The position numbers were made by a program, and so were the translations under genes. From Verrucomicrobiota bacterium (GTDB taxonomy: Bacteria > Verrucomicrobiota > Verrucomicrobiia > Limisphaerales > UBA9464), in contig JAFLEF010000007.1 in NCBI GenBank assembly GCA_017309115.1, positions 1 through 64,000 on the forward strand: a DNA stretch of 64,000 bases, written 5' to 3'. Shown piece after piece: positions 45,341 to 54,918 of this stretch. The notes beneath the pieces are model-generated. The model was not told the DNA's origin. It made no database searches and saw only the letters and a program-made list of their open reading frames with translations. Each line of letters opens with the position of its first letter. Position 1 is the stretch's first letter.

Positions 45341-48300
45341 ATGAATCCTGTAATGGACGAACTCTCCCAGTGCCCGCAATGCGGGGCCCCGAAGAATCCA
45401 CGGGCCTCGCGGGGTCTCTGCCCCTACTGCGTGGCCCGGGTGTCCTTCCGGGAAGAGCTCGAACCTTCCTCCCTTCCTGGGACCCCAAGTCGTTCGCTGC
45501 CCACGTTCGGACATTACGAACTACTCGCGGAAGCCGGCCGGGGCGCCATGGGAGTCGTGTATCGCGCACGCCAACTTCCCTTGGGCCGCATCGTCGCGCT
45601 GAAAGTGGTTCTGAACGGTCAGTTCGCCAGCGATGCGGAACGCCGCCGGTTCCAGACGGAAGCCGAAGTGGTCGCCCGGTTGGATCATCCCCACATCGTC
45701 CCGATCCATGAATTCGGAGAACACGAGGGTCGGCAGTTCTACGCCATGCGCTGGCTCGACGGTGGTCCACTGCAAGCCAACCGCAGTCCCAGCGAAGCCG
45801 CTACGCTCCTCGCCAAGGTGGCGCGCGCTGTACATCACGCGCACCAGCGGGGCGTGCTGCATCGGGATCTCAAGCCTGGCAACATTCTGTTTGATGATCA
45901 GGGCGAACCCTTCGTCACCGACTTCGGGTTGTCCCGCCAACTAGATGCCACCGCTTCCTTCACCGCCGGCTCGCCACTGGGAACGCCCGCGTACATGGCG
46001 CCGGAACAGGCGAGCGGCACGCCATCGATCACCGTGGCCGCCGACGTCTGGGGTCTGGGCGCCATTCTCTGTCAGTTGCTCACCGGACGTCCTCCCTTCC
46101 CGGCCAACAGTGTTCTGGAAACGCTGACCTTGGTGCGCGAAGGCCAGGTGACTTCGCTGCGTGCGAGGAACGCGTCGGTGGATCCCACGCTCGAGATCAT
46201 TTGCCTGAAGTGTCTGCGGAAGGACCCTACCGAACGTTACGCCTCCGCCGCTGAGCTCGCGGAGGATCTGGAACGTTGGCTGACGCACCGACCCATCCGG
46301 GCTCGGCTGGTGTCCCGCCGACAACGGGTTCGCCTCTTCCTGCAACGTCATCCCGCCGCAGTCGCGATGGCGGTCACCGTGCTTGTCCTGCTCGGCGTCG
46401 GACTCGCTGGCATAATCAGCCAATGGCAGCGGGCCGAGCGGGAACGCGAACAAGCCAAGACCCGGTTGCTGCGGCTCAATTCCGAACGTGCCCAACGCGC
46501 GGTCGAAGCCGGGGATCCGCTCGCCACCTTGCCGTGGATGGTGGGAGCACTGGCCGACGAACCTCCGGATTCCGTTCGCGCGACTGCGTATCGACGGTTC
46601 CTGGCCGATGCCCTCGACGTATCGCTCTTGCCGGATGAACTTCTGTTCTTTGGCGGTGCGGCCCAGTTCATCGCCTTCAGTCCGGATGGCCGCCAGTTGG
46701 TGGTGGATGCCAACGAGGGAGGCCTGCTGCGATACCCGCTCGACGCCGACGGCCGGCCGGGAAATCCGACTCTGCTGAAGCCGGGAGGCCGACGCCCCGC
46801 CTTCGCTCCCGACAGCCAGACCCTTTTCGGCCCTTCATTTCCCGGGACCATCCGGCGCTTCGATGCCCAGGGCCAACCGCTCGGCCAGGATTTCGTGACT
46901 CAGTCGAATGTCACCGAGTTTGCGCTCAGCCCCGACGGCGCCCTCATGGCGACCGGGACTAGCGATGGCCTGGCCCAAGTCTGGAACGCGGCCACTGGCA
47001 TGGCCCACTCCGCTCCACTCCCGCACGGGCGCGAACTGCTGTCGTTGGAGTTCAGTCCCGACGGATCCCAACTCGCCACGGTGGCCAACGATCGCACACT
47101 GCGGCTGTGGGACGTAGCCGCGGGTGAAGAACGGGGCCGTCGCTCCGGGGAAACCTTTTGGAAGGCGACGTTCAGTCCTGACGGTCGGCGTCTGCTGGTC
47201 GCTTCCCGGAAGGAACACAAGGCCCAGCAATACGACGCGATCACCCTCGAACCGATGGGTCCCGCCCTCCGCCACGAAGGGTATGTCAACGACGTCAGTT
47301 ACAGTCCGGAAGGCGACCTCATCGCCACGGCCAGCTTCGATCACACCGCCCGGGTGTGGGATTCGGCGAGCGGCAGTCCCATTGCCCCGCCCCTCCCGCA
47401 CGGCAATGAAGTGAATCGGGTGGTGTTCAGTCGGGACGGGCGGTTTCTGGCCACCGCCGGGCTCGATCCTCAAGCGCGAGTCTGGAATCCCCGTTCGGGC
47501 CAACCACTCACCCCTTGGCTGCGCCACGGCGGCACGGTCCTGGATCTGGCTTTTCCACCCTCCTCGTCCCACGTGCTCACCGCCGGTGAAGACGGCACCG
47601 TCCGCTGGTGGCCGCTGCAACCGCGTCTCGAAACTCCCCAAAAGCTCCCGGGCCAACCCTACCCCATCTGGCTGACCAAATTCTCCGCCGATGCATCCCG
47701 CGTTCTCCTGACCAGTCGGAACCAAGCCCGGGCGTGGCAGACTTCCGATTGGCAATCCCTCTTGCCGGAACCCCGTCACGAAGATGTCATCGACGTGGGC
47801 CAATTCAGCCCCGATGGCACCCGACTGTTGACCGGATCCCGGGACCGAACCATTCAGATTTGGAACTGGCAATCCACTGATTCGGAACGGAGTTACCGGC
47901 ATTCCAAGGCCATTTCCGCCGCCGTCTGGCTGCCCGATTCGCAACGAATCTTCAGCGCCAGCAGCGGGGATGACTTGGTCCTTTGGGATTCCCGCCAAGG
48001 TCTCGTGATCCACACTTTCCGCCAAAGCCGCGCGCCGCTGGTCAATCTCGACGCGTCGCCGGACGGTCGGTGGCTGGCGGCCGGCAGCGACCACCTCGTT
48101 ACACTGTGGGACGTACAATCCGGCCAAAAGATTTGGGAACACGATGCCCCGCGAAATCGGGTGGAACGGGTTCGGTTCTCTCCCGACAGCCGTTGGCTGG
48201 TCAGCGCCGATCTCTCCGGCGGAGTTCAGATGCACGAGTCCCCCACGGGCCGATTGGTGGCGCCTCCGTGGCAACAAGGCACCCGCATCAACGAAGTGCA

Positions 48301-48802
48301 GTTCAGCCCCGACGGACAACACTTAGCCGTACTGAGCGATGGCGCCGAAGTGCGAGTCTGGCGCGGTTCGACCGGGCATCCCGTGACTCCTTCGTTGCGA
48401 ATGGAGCACGGGATAACCGGCCTGGGATTCAGTCCGGATGGAGCAGTCCTGTTCACATCGAACTCCGACTCGGTGCAACTATGGGATGCCCATTCTGGCG
48501 CGCCCACGAGCCCCAGCCGCCACTTTGGACACCCTTTAGCGGGAGGCGCCTTCCTTGACCCGCAGCGGGCAATCCTGATCACCGAGAACGGCGGCGTCCT
48601 CCACTATCAGATCAAGACGTTCCCCTGGACTCAGGCCGAACTCGTCGAGGCTGCGACCCTGCTGTCGGGTCTGACCGTGGACGTCGCCGACGGGACCTCC
48701 CCGGCCCCGCCCGCCGGTCTGACGGTGAGCTCCGCCCGGCGCCAGGAATCGGAAGCCGCCTGGCGACGACTCAAGCAGCGGCTCGTGGAAATGGGACGAT
48801 AA
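45341..48802 (+). CDS. Membrane Ser/Thr protein kinase with C-terminal WD40 propeller
   Basis: An 1153-residue protein. The ATG at 45341 is preferred (GAGAGG ribosome binding site 10 bases upstream) over a TTG at 45305 inside the sigma gene. Order: zinc ribbon (C11/C14, C27/C30), kinase domain with GRGAMGVV 66-73, Lys88, HRDLKPGN 174-181, DFG 194-196 and APEQ 220-223, one transmembrane helix (about 339-359), then 10 or more WD40 repeats (VWDSASGSP, LWDVAAGEE and similar) that probably lie outside the cytoplasm. The kinase looks fully active. It likely senses something outside through the propeller and phosphorylates a cytoplasmic target, the upstream sigma factor being the obvious candidate. 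Confidence 0.94.
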   Translation: MNPVMDELSQCPQCGAPKNPRASRGLCPYCVARVSFREELEPSSLPGTPSRSLPTFGHYELLAEAGRGAMGVVYRARQLPLGRIVALKVVLNGQFASDAERRRFQTEAEVVARLDHPHIVPIHEFGEHEGRQFYAMRWLDGGPLQANRSPSEAATLLAKVARAVHHAHQRGVLHRDLKPGNILFDDQGEPFVTDFGLSRQLDATASFTAGSPLGTPAYMAPEQASGTPSITVAADVWGLGAILCQLLTGRPPFPANSVLETLTLVREGQVTSLRARNASVDPTLEIICLKCLRKDPTERYASAAELAEDLERWLTHRPIRARLVSRRQRVRLFLQRHPAAVAMAVTVLVLLGVGLAGIISQWQRAEREREQAKTRLLRLNSERAQRAVEAGDPLATLPWMVGALADEPPDSVRATAYRRFLADALDVSLLPDELLFFGGAAQFIAFSPDGRQLVVDANEGGLLRYPLDADGRPGNPTLLKPGGRRPAFAPDSQTLFGPSFPGTIRRFDAQGQPLGQDFVTQSNVTEFALSPDGALMATGTSDGLAQVWNAATGMAHSAPLPHGRELLSLEFSPDGSQLATVANDRTLRLWDVAAGEERGRRSGETFWKATFSPDGRRLLVASRKEHKAQQYDAITLEPMGPALRHEGYVNDVSYSPEGDLIATASFDHTARVWDSASGSPIAPPLPHGNEVNRVVFSRDGRFLATAGLDPQARVWNPRSGQPLTPWLRHGGTVLDLAFPPSSSHVLTAGEDGTVRWWPLQPRLETPQKLPGQPYPIWLTKFSADASRVLLTSRNQARAWQTSDWQSLLPEPRHEDVIDVGQFSPDGTRLLTGSRDRTIQIWNWQSTDSERSYRHSKAISAAVWLPDSQRIFSASSGDDLVLWDSRQGLVIHTFRQSRAPLVNLDASPDGRWLAAGSDHLVTLWDVQSGQKIWEHDAPRNRVERVRFSPDSRWLVSADLSGGVQMHESPTGRLVAPPWQQGTRINEVQFSPDGQHLAVLSDGAEVRVWRGSTGHPVTPSLRMEHGITGLGFSPDGAVLFTSNSDSVQLWDAHSGAPTSPSRHFGHPLAGGAFLDPQRAILITENGGVLHYQIKTFPWTQAELVEAATLLSGLTVDVADGTSPAPPAGLTVSSARRQESEAAWRRLKQRLVEMGR

Positions 48803-48978
48803 GCGGGCTGGGAACGGCGACTGACGGCCGGGTTGGGGTCCCGGAAAACAAACCTGCAAAAACTCCGTCATCGGCAACGAGCATTCCCGATACCCCTATC
48901 AACTGGCCTTCCTGAATTCAGGCGGAACCTGCCTGCTTTCTCCGAAAGCCATCACTGCGCCCTTCCCCGCTCTCGAAC

Positions 48979-51900
48979 ATGACCTCCGACTTCAGTGCCC
49001 TGCCCGTTTCTCCAACTGCTTCGGTTCCCACACATCTCTACCAGAAACCAAAGCCCCACATCGGCCGATACCTCCGATTGATCCGAGGCATCATTGGAAC
49101 CCTCCTTGCGTTGGTGCTCCTTCCGTTGCTCGGTCACGCCGCGACGCTGACCTGGACCAACGAACTGGGTGGAAACTGGAGTGTCGCTGAGAACTGGAGC
49201 CCGAATCAGGTCCCCGGCAACGGCGACCGGGCCGTAATCAACCAGGTTGGAACGTACACCGTCACGGTGACCGCGCCCCTGACGTTAGGCGTTCTGGAAT
49301 TGGGCTCGGCCGCGGGGCCGGGAACTCAGACCCTGGACCTGAACGGGTTTGCTGTTCGACTTCAGTCCGCCAGCGTCGTCCAACCAACGGGTAAACTCCG
49401 AATAGATGTCGGTGCCAGCGTCTTGGACCTCTCTACCGCAGTTAATCTCGTTAACCAAGGCAGTGTCATTTGGGCCAACGGAGCAATCGCTTTGGAGAAT
49501 GGTGCTGTGATCCAGAACGAGGGTCTCTGGGACACCACCACCGACAGTACTCTGGTCTTTGCCGGCGGAGTTGCTCCCGCCTTCCGGAATTCCGGTAAGT
49601 TCCGCAAGTCAGGCGGCACGGGAACCTCCACCATCGGCAGCGGGTTGCGCTTCGAAAACCTTGGAACCGTGGAGATCCGCTCCGGCTCCCTAAACATCGG
49701 TGGCGATGGACAAGCCTCCTCGCCAGGCACCTTCGATATCGCCACTGGATCGTCGCTAGTTTTCGGCAACAGCTACACCTTGAACTCCGGCACCGTCCTC
49801 AAAGGAGATGGCGACGTGGCCGCAACCGCTGGAATCTTCACGCTGGATGGGGAAATCACCTTCACTCGCCTGACCCTGGCCGAAGCATCCCTCGCCGGAA
49901 ACCATGTCCTGAAGGGGAGTTTCTTCTGGAGCGGCGGCGCCGGCCGGGGAGGAACGACAACCATCGCCGAAGGATCCACCCTCCAGTTCACCAATCCAGC
50001 TTACGACTACGATCTCAGCTCGTTCGGTCGGTCCCTTATCAACCAAGGAGTGGTGTTGTTCGGCGGCCGCAGGTTATTCCTCGGTAACGGCAGCAACATC
50101 CAAAACAGCGGTCTTTGGGAAAACACCGCCGACAACGCTCTGGTCTTTGGCGGCGGGGTAGCGTCCACCTTCCAAAATTCGGGCACCTTCCGTAAGTCAG
50201 GCAGCACCGGAGTCTCCACTGTCGGCAGCGGGTTGCGCTTTAACAACGTTGGCTCCGTCGAGATTCAGTCGGGCACGTTGACCATCAGTGGCGATGGACA
50301 AGCCTCCTCGCCAGACTCCTTCGGCTCCTTCGATATCGCCGCTGGGTCGTCGCTGATTTTCGACCACAGCTACACCTTGGCCTCTGGCACTGTCCTCAAA
50401 GGAGACGGCGACGTGGCCGCGACCGCCGGCTTTTTGACGATGGAAGGGGAAATCACCTTTGCCCGCCTGACCCTGGCCGAAGCATCCCTTGCCGGAAATC
50501 ATGTCCTGAAGGGGAACTTCTTCTGGAGTGGGGGCGCCGGACGGGCCGGAACGACAACCATCGCCGAAGGATCCAGCCTCCAGTTCACCAACCGGGTCTA
50601 CGACTATGATCTGGGTTCCTATGGCCGGTCTCTCGTTAACCAGGGCATCATCCGCTTTGCGGGTCGTTCGCTGTACCTGGGCAACGGCAGCAGCATCCAA
50701 AACAATGGCCTGTGGGAGACCACGACGGATTCACTGCTGGATTTCGGTGGGGGCGCCGCGTCGTCGTTTCAAAACATCGGCACCTTCCGCAAAGCTGCCA
50801 GCACGGGGACCTCCACCATCGGTAGCGGATTGACCTTTAACCATGCTGGCACTCTGGAGGTGCTCACCGGCACGGTCCGAATCGCGGGGCCACGCTCACT
50901 TCAGGGCACCGTCCTCGTTGGTCTTTCCAGTTTGTCCGGTTTCGGCCGACTCAGCCTGCCCGGAAACGGGGCGTTCTCCGGCAAGTTCATCGCGACGACA
51001 CTTGGAGGCTATCTCCCACGGGCTGGCGACACTTTCGACGTGGTGACCTATGACGCCGCCAGCGGCGCCTTCTCCCAAGTGGACCTTCCGTTGTCCGCAG
51101 CCTGGGAAACCTCCTACAACGCGAACGCCTTTCAATTGCGGGTGCTGAACTCCCGTCCCCTTCCGCCAGCACTGGGCGATTCCACGCTCAACGAGCTGAC
51201 ACTCCTGACCGTCACCAATTCCGCAACGGACCTGGATCTACCCGCCAACCAACTCTCCTACGCCCTGCTCCAGGCCCCGGCTGGAATGAGTGTCCAGCCC
51301 GACGGCCTCGTCTCCTGGATCCCGGGGGAAGCCGACGGTCCCGGGACCAACCTCGTCACCGTGGTCGTCACCGACAACGGTGTCCCTCCGCTGAGCGCCA
51401 CCAACTCCTTTCAGGTCGTCGTTCGCGAGGTCAATGTTCCGCCCTCCTTGTCGCTTCCCGGGAGCTTGGAACTGCCAGAACTCAGCGCCCTAATCCGAGC
51501 CGCCACCGTTTCCGATCCGGATCTTCCCACCAACGCCCTCACCGTCACCTTGGTGTCGGGTCCTCCCGGGCTGACGGTTTCACCCGCCGGTGAGATTCAG
51601 TGGACACCCTCCGAATCCGACGGGCCGGGACTCCATCCCCTGACCCTGCGGGTGACCGACCAGAACCCCATGGCCGTCAACGAAACCGAACTCAGCACCA
51701 ATCTCACCGTCACCTTCCAAGTCCGCGAGCTGAACCAGCCCCCCAGCCTAACCGTGCCGACCAACCAGGTGGTTCTGGAGGAACTGCCGCTGCTCTTGTC
51801 CGCTCAGGCTCTCGATACCGACCTACCGCCGAATCCGTTGACCTTCCGACTGCTCACCCCTCCGCCCGGTCTGAGCATCAATGCCACCAATGGACAACTC

Positions 51901-52839
51901 TCTTGGACGCCCACCGAAAGCCAGGGAAGCAACACCTACCAAATAGCTATTGCCGTCGCCGACGAGAGCCCCCTGGCCCTCAATGAGGTGCAATTCAACG
52001 TCACCAATTCGTTCTCTCTCACCGTGCTCGAATCGAATCGGCCGCCGGTTCTGGTCCTGCCTAGCCTGACGCGCCTCAACGAACTGGTCTCCGGAGCGCT
52101 AGCCGCGACGGGTACCGATCCGGATGAGCCCGCCAACACGTTATCCTTCTCACTTGTCTCCGGACCTCCCGGTCTGACAGTTGCGGAGGATGGCACGATC
52201 GCATGGACGCCCACCGAGGCGCAGGGTCCCAGTACCAACGACGTCATCATCCGCCTGAGCGACACCAATTCAGCGGCCGAGAACGCCACCACCCTGAGCG
52301 TCACCAACCAGTTCCAAATCGTCGTCGACGAGGTCAACACGCCCCCGGTCCTGGCCTTGGTGGAGGACCGATCGGCTCGGCCGGGCCAGGTCATCCGGTT
52401 CACGGTCAGCGCAACGGATGCCGATCTGCCGGTGAATCCGCTGACCTTCTCCCTGGGCACCGGCAACCCGGGAGGCAGTCTAAACGCGAGTAGCGGCGAA
52501 TTCTTCTGGCGCCCGGGCACCGCCGCAGCCGACACCACGAATCAGTTCCAACTCCAAGTCAGTGACGGTAGCCCCACGGATTCGATCGATTCCCAGTCCT
52601 TCCTGATCGTGGTTGGTCCCCTGGCTCCGCTGACGCTCACCCTCGTCTCACACGACGCGGGCACGTCGCTCCTAAAGGTGACCGGACCGGTGGATTTGGA
52701 CTACTTCCTCGAGGCGAGCACCGACCTGGGAAGCTGGACCAATCTGACCACGCGTCTGTCAGCCCCGGCCAACTTCGAACTCCTCGACTCCACGGCCACC
52801 GATCCCAGCCGCTTCTACCGCGTTCGACTGGAGCCGTGA
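48979..52839 (+). CDS. Large secreted repeat protein with cadherin-like domains
   Basis: A 1286-residue exported protein with a late signal sequence (LRLIRGIIGTLLALVLLPLL before HAATLTW). It has an autotransporter-like beta-strand domain starting GGNWSVAENWS, then three repeats of about 196 residues (near nt 49564, 50152 and 50746; e.g. SGTVLKGDGDVAATAG). Five or so cadherin/Ig-like domains follow (each with PPGLTV...GEIQWTPSESDGPG type core). The end WTNLTTRLSAPANFELLDS is the Verrucomicrobial C-terminal module. No catalytic motif. Surface adhesion or matrix role inferred. The repeats are nearly identical at the DNA level. Confidence 0.85.
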   Translation: MTSDFSALPVSPTASVPTHLYQKPKPHIGRYLRLIRGIIGTLLALVLLPLLGHAATLTWTNELGGNWSVAENWSPNQVPGNGDRAVINQVGTYTVTVTAPLTLGVLELGSAAGPGTQTLDLNGFAVRLQSASVVQPTGKLRIDVGASVLDLSTAVNLVNQGSVIWANGAIALENGAVIQNEGLWDTTTDSTLVFAGGVAPAFRNSGKFRKSGGTGTSTIGSGLRFENLGTVEIRSGSLNIGGDGQASSPGTFDIATGSSLVFGNSYTLNSGTVLKGDGDVAATAGIFTLDGEITFTRLTLAEASLAGNHVLKGSFFWSGGAGRGGTTTIAEGSTLQFTNPAYDYDLSSFGRSLINQGVVLFGGRRLFLGNGSNIQNSGLWENTADNALVFGGGVASTFQNSGTFRKSGSTGVSTVGSGLRFNNVGSVEIQSGTLTISGDGQASSPDSFGSFDIAAGSSLIFDHSYTLASGTVLKGDGDVAATAGFLTMEGEITFARLTLAEASLAGNHVLKGNFFWSGGAGRAGTTTIAEGSSLQFTNRVYDYDLGSYGRSLVNQGIIRFAGRSLYLGNGSSIQNNGLWETTTDSLLDFGGGAASSFQNIGTFRKAASTGTSTIGSGLTFNHAGTLEVLTGTVRIAGPRSLQGTVLVGLSSLSGFGRLSLPGNGAFSGKFIATTLGGYLPRAGDTFDVVTYDAASGAFSQVDLPLSAAWETSYNANAFQLRVLNSRPLPPALGDSTLNELTLLTVTNSATDLDLPANQLSYALLQAPAGMSVQPDGLVSWIPGEADGPGTNLVTVVVTDNGVPPLSATNSFQVVVREVNVPPSLSLPGSLELPELSALIRAATVSDPDLPTNALTVTLVSGPPGLTVSPAGEIQWTPSESDGPGLHPLTLRVTDQNPMAVNETELSTNLTVTFQVRELNQPPSLTVPTNQVVLEELPLLLSAQALDTDLPPNPLTFRLLTPPPGLSINATNGQLSWTPTESQGSNTYQIAIAVADESPLALNEVQFNVTNSFSLTVLESNRPPVLVLPSLTRLNELVSGALAATGTDPDEPANTLSFSLVSGPPGLTVAEDGTIAWTPTEAQGPSTNDVIIRLSDTNSAAENATTLSVTNQFQIVVDEVNTPPVLALVEDRSARPGQVIRFTVSATDADLPVNPLTFSLGTGNPGGSLNASSGEFFWRPGTAAADTTNQFQLQVSDGSPTDSIDSQSFLIVVGPLAPLTLTLVSHDAGTSLLKVTGPVDLDYFLEASTDLGSWTNLTTRLSAPANFELLDSTATDPSRFYRVRLEP

Positions 52840-52850
52840 GGGGGAGAACA

Positions 52851-52877
52851 GGTAAGGGGTAAGGGGTAAGGGGTAAG
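52851..52877 (-). repeat. GTAAGGG heptamer array (opposite-strand form)
   Basis: About four GTAAGGG units directly after the large repeat-protein gene; the reverse complement of the CTTACCC units at 25.64 kb. Confidence 0.8.
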
Positions 52878-52946
52878 GTCCCGCTGCGGTCGAAGGGAGT
52901 GGACGGTCAAAGGCCCTAGCAGGCTTCGCTACCGCACTCCAAACCC

Positions 52947-53038
52947 GGTGGGGCAACACTCCGCGGAGCCCTTCGTGTGTGGCCTCCCCGCGCGTCATTC
53001 GCCGAGACGCGATCGGCTCCGCAGAGCGTCGCCCTACC
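52947..53038 (+). repeat. Hairpin element, copy i
   Basis: GGTGGGGCAACACTCCGCGG start; right arm GATCGGCTCCGCAGAGCGTC then GCCCTACC. The right arm has changed so that it pairs with the left more closely than in other copies, suggesting compensating changes. Confidence 0.8.
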
Positions 53039-53065
53039 GCTTACCGCCCCCGCTCGCGGTGGACT

Positions 53066-54727
53066 TCAACGGGAGGCGTCGAGTTTCTTTTGCACTTCCG
53101 GGGACGGCTCGATGGCCAAGGCCTTTTTCCAGGCCGCCTGCGCCTCGTCCTTGCGGCCCAGCGCGGCGAGGACATCACCCAAGTGGTCATACACCGTGGC
53201 GTCGGGTTTCTCCAGCAACTGCGCCGCCTTCTCCAGATGCGGCAACGCCTCAGCCGGACGTTTCAGTTGAAAAAGCACCCAGCCCAGACTGTCGAGATAG
53301 GCCGGATTTTCGGGCTCCGCCGCCACGGCCTTCTGAATCATTTCCAAGGCCCGATCCAGGTTCTTCCCCTTCTCCGCCCAGGTGTAACCCAAGTGGTTCA
53401 GCGCCTCGTCGTAGTCCGGATTCAAGGCCAGGGATTTCAGCAGATATGACTCCGACTCGGCCCCGCGGTCCGCGTCGGTCAGCATCGCCCCCACCTGAAA
53501 GTAAAATCGGTAATCCAGCAACTCATCCGCCCGATCTCCGGCCAGAGCCTCCGCCTTCTTGAACGCGGTGTACGAGCGGTCGTATTGCTTCAGTTGCATT
53601 TCGGCGAGCGCCGAAAGATGAACCAGTCGGAAGGACGTGGGGAAGCGGGTTAGTCCTCGTTGCAGGACCGCGAGTGCGGCTTGCGCATCCGACTTCTTCT
53701 GATTCAGGAACGACACCGCCAAATCGGAATAGGCTGGTTCAAACTCGGGATTGAGCTGGATCGAACGCTCAAACAGCCGTTGGGCTTCCTCCACGTCATC
53801 CTCTTGAAGCGCAATCACGCCGAGGAAATACCACGGCATGTGGGAGGTGGGGTTAGCCTTGCTCAGGATCTCCAGGTACTGCTTGGCCTCAGCCAACTTT
53901 CCTTCGCGCAACAGCAGTTCGGCGAGGCTGGCGGCGATGGCCGGATTCTTAGGAACCTGGTCATTCACCTTCTCGAAGAGGGCCAGGGATTTGGCGCTGT
54001 CACCCACTTCCATATAGCCCCGAGCCAGCCGGACCAATTCCGCCGGATCCGTTCCCACTTGAAGCTCCGCCCGCTCCAAGGCCTGCCGATAATCTGCCTT
54101 GGCACGATCCTTCTCCGCGGACTCGACCCGCAGATACCAACCGAAAAGATCACTAACGTTGAGCCAAAAAACCCCGGTCGTTTCCGTCAGCTTGAGCGCC
54201 TGTTCGAGCACCTCCAAAGCCTTCGCCGGCTGTTTGCGCTGCAGGTAAATGGCAGCGAGTTGCTGATAGGCACCCAACAGGGTCGGCGTGGCCTGGAGCG
54301 CCTTCTCGTAGGCTTGGATCGCCCGATCTTCTTTGCCGGTGCGATACAGTGTGTCCCCCAACAGGGCCAGGATGACCCCGGAAGTCCCGGGCTGATCGGC
54401 GGTTCGCTGCAGAACCTCAATCGCCCGTTCAGGCTGATTCTTCTGCAGGTAATGGCGTGCGAGGTCGGTGGCGATGGCCTCGTTAGCCGGATCCAGCTCG
54501 GCCACTTTGGCGAACTGTTCGTAGGCGGCATCGGGTTCGTCGCGTTCGCTGAGGAGAATTCCTTTAGAGAACGCGGTCAGAGTCTGCACCCGCTGCTCCA
54601 TCTCGGCATCGGTTTCCTCCTCAACCGGAGTCGACCGAAGGTGGGACCGCGAACTCGACTGGCATCCGGCGGTCAGCAATGCCACGACCAACGGGATTAA
54701 CCACACGGGTCTCAAGTGTCGGGGCAT
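53066..54727 (-). CDS. TPR-repeat lipoprotein
   Basis: A 553-residue protein. The ATG at 54727 gives a lipoprotein signal ending in the lipobox LLTAGC (Cys near 21); the longer reading from 54784 would place a strong terminator hairpin in the coding sequence. About 14 tetratricopeptide repeats follow (e.g. AYEQFAKVAELDPANEAIAT, NPDYDEALNHLGYTWAEKG), giving an alpha-solenoid, probably attached to the outer membrane. TPR lipoproteins usually act as scaffolds for secretion or envelope complexes; partner unknown. There is no evident Shine-Dalgarno site. Confidence 0.86.
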   Translation of the reverse strand: MPRHLRPVWLIPLVVALLTAGCQSSSRSHLRSTPVEEETDAEMEQRVQTLTAFSKGILLSERDEPDAAYEQFAKVAELDPANEAIATDLARHYLQKNQPERAIEVLQRTADQPGTSGVILALLGDTLYRTGKEDRAIQAYEKALQATPTLLGAYQQLAAIYLQRKQPAKALEVLEQALKLTETTGVFWLNVSDLFGWYLRVESAEKDRAKADYRQALERAELQVGTDPAELVRLARGYMEVGDSAKSLALFEKVNDQVPKNPAIAASLAELLLREGKLAEAKQYLEILSKANPTSHMPWYFLGVIALQEDDVEEAQRLFERSIQLNPEFEPAYSDLAVSFLNQKKSDAQAALAVLQRGLTRFPTSFRLVHLSALAEMQLKQYDRSYTAFKKAEALAGDRADELLDYRFYFQVGAMLTDADRGAESESYLLKSLALNPDYDEALNHLGYTWAEKGKNLDRALEMIQKAVAAEPENPAYLDSLGWVLFQLKRPAEALPHLEKAAQLLEKPDATVYDHLGDVLAALGRKDEAQAAWKKALAIEPSPEVQKKLDASR

Positions 54728-54730
54728 GTG

Positions 54731-54768
54731 AAAAAGAGGGCGCGGTCCTGAATCGACAGGACCGCGCC
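54731..54768 (-). terminator. Intrinsic terminator after the hisG/small-gene transcript
   Basis: Perfect 12-bp stem GGCGCGGTCCTG / CAGGACCGCGCC with loop TCGATT (coding strand), followed by CTCTTTTT. It ends three bases before the start codon of the TPR gene, so transcription from hisG should stop just before TPR translation would begin; a TPR promoter would have to lie inside or across the hairpin. Confidence 0.9.
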
Positions 54769-54796
54769 GGAAAGGCGTCATCAACCGGGGCGCCGG

Positions 54797-54898
54797 TTAC
54801 TTCTGCCAGGTTCGCTTCTTATGGCGGTTCTGGCGGAGCTTCTTCCGACGCTTGTGTTTGTTGATCTTTGATTTACGACGTTTCTTCAGGGAACCCAT
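54797..54898 (-). CDS. Small basic ribosomal-type protein (AURKAIP1/COX24 domain; bS22-like)
   Basis: A 33-residue, extremely basic protein starting MGSLKKRRKSKINKHKRR and ending NRHKKRTWQK. It matches the AURKAIP1/COX24 domain found in the mitochondrial small-subunit protein mS38 and in the small bacterial ribosomal protein bS22 of actinobacteria; the same class of short protein is common outside them. It is 20 bp after hisG and followed by a strong terminator, so it is expressed with hisG. Homologous placement on the 30S subunit is expected from the family but not shown here. Confidence 0.85.
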   Translation of the reverse strand: MGSLKKRRKSKINKHKRRKKLRQNRHKKRTWQK

Positions 54899-54918
54899 AC
54901 AACTAGTTTGTCCGGTGG

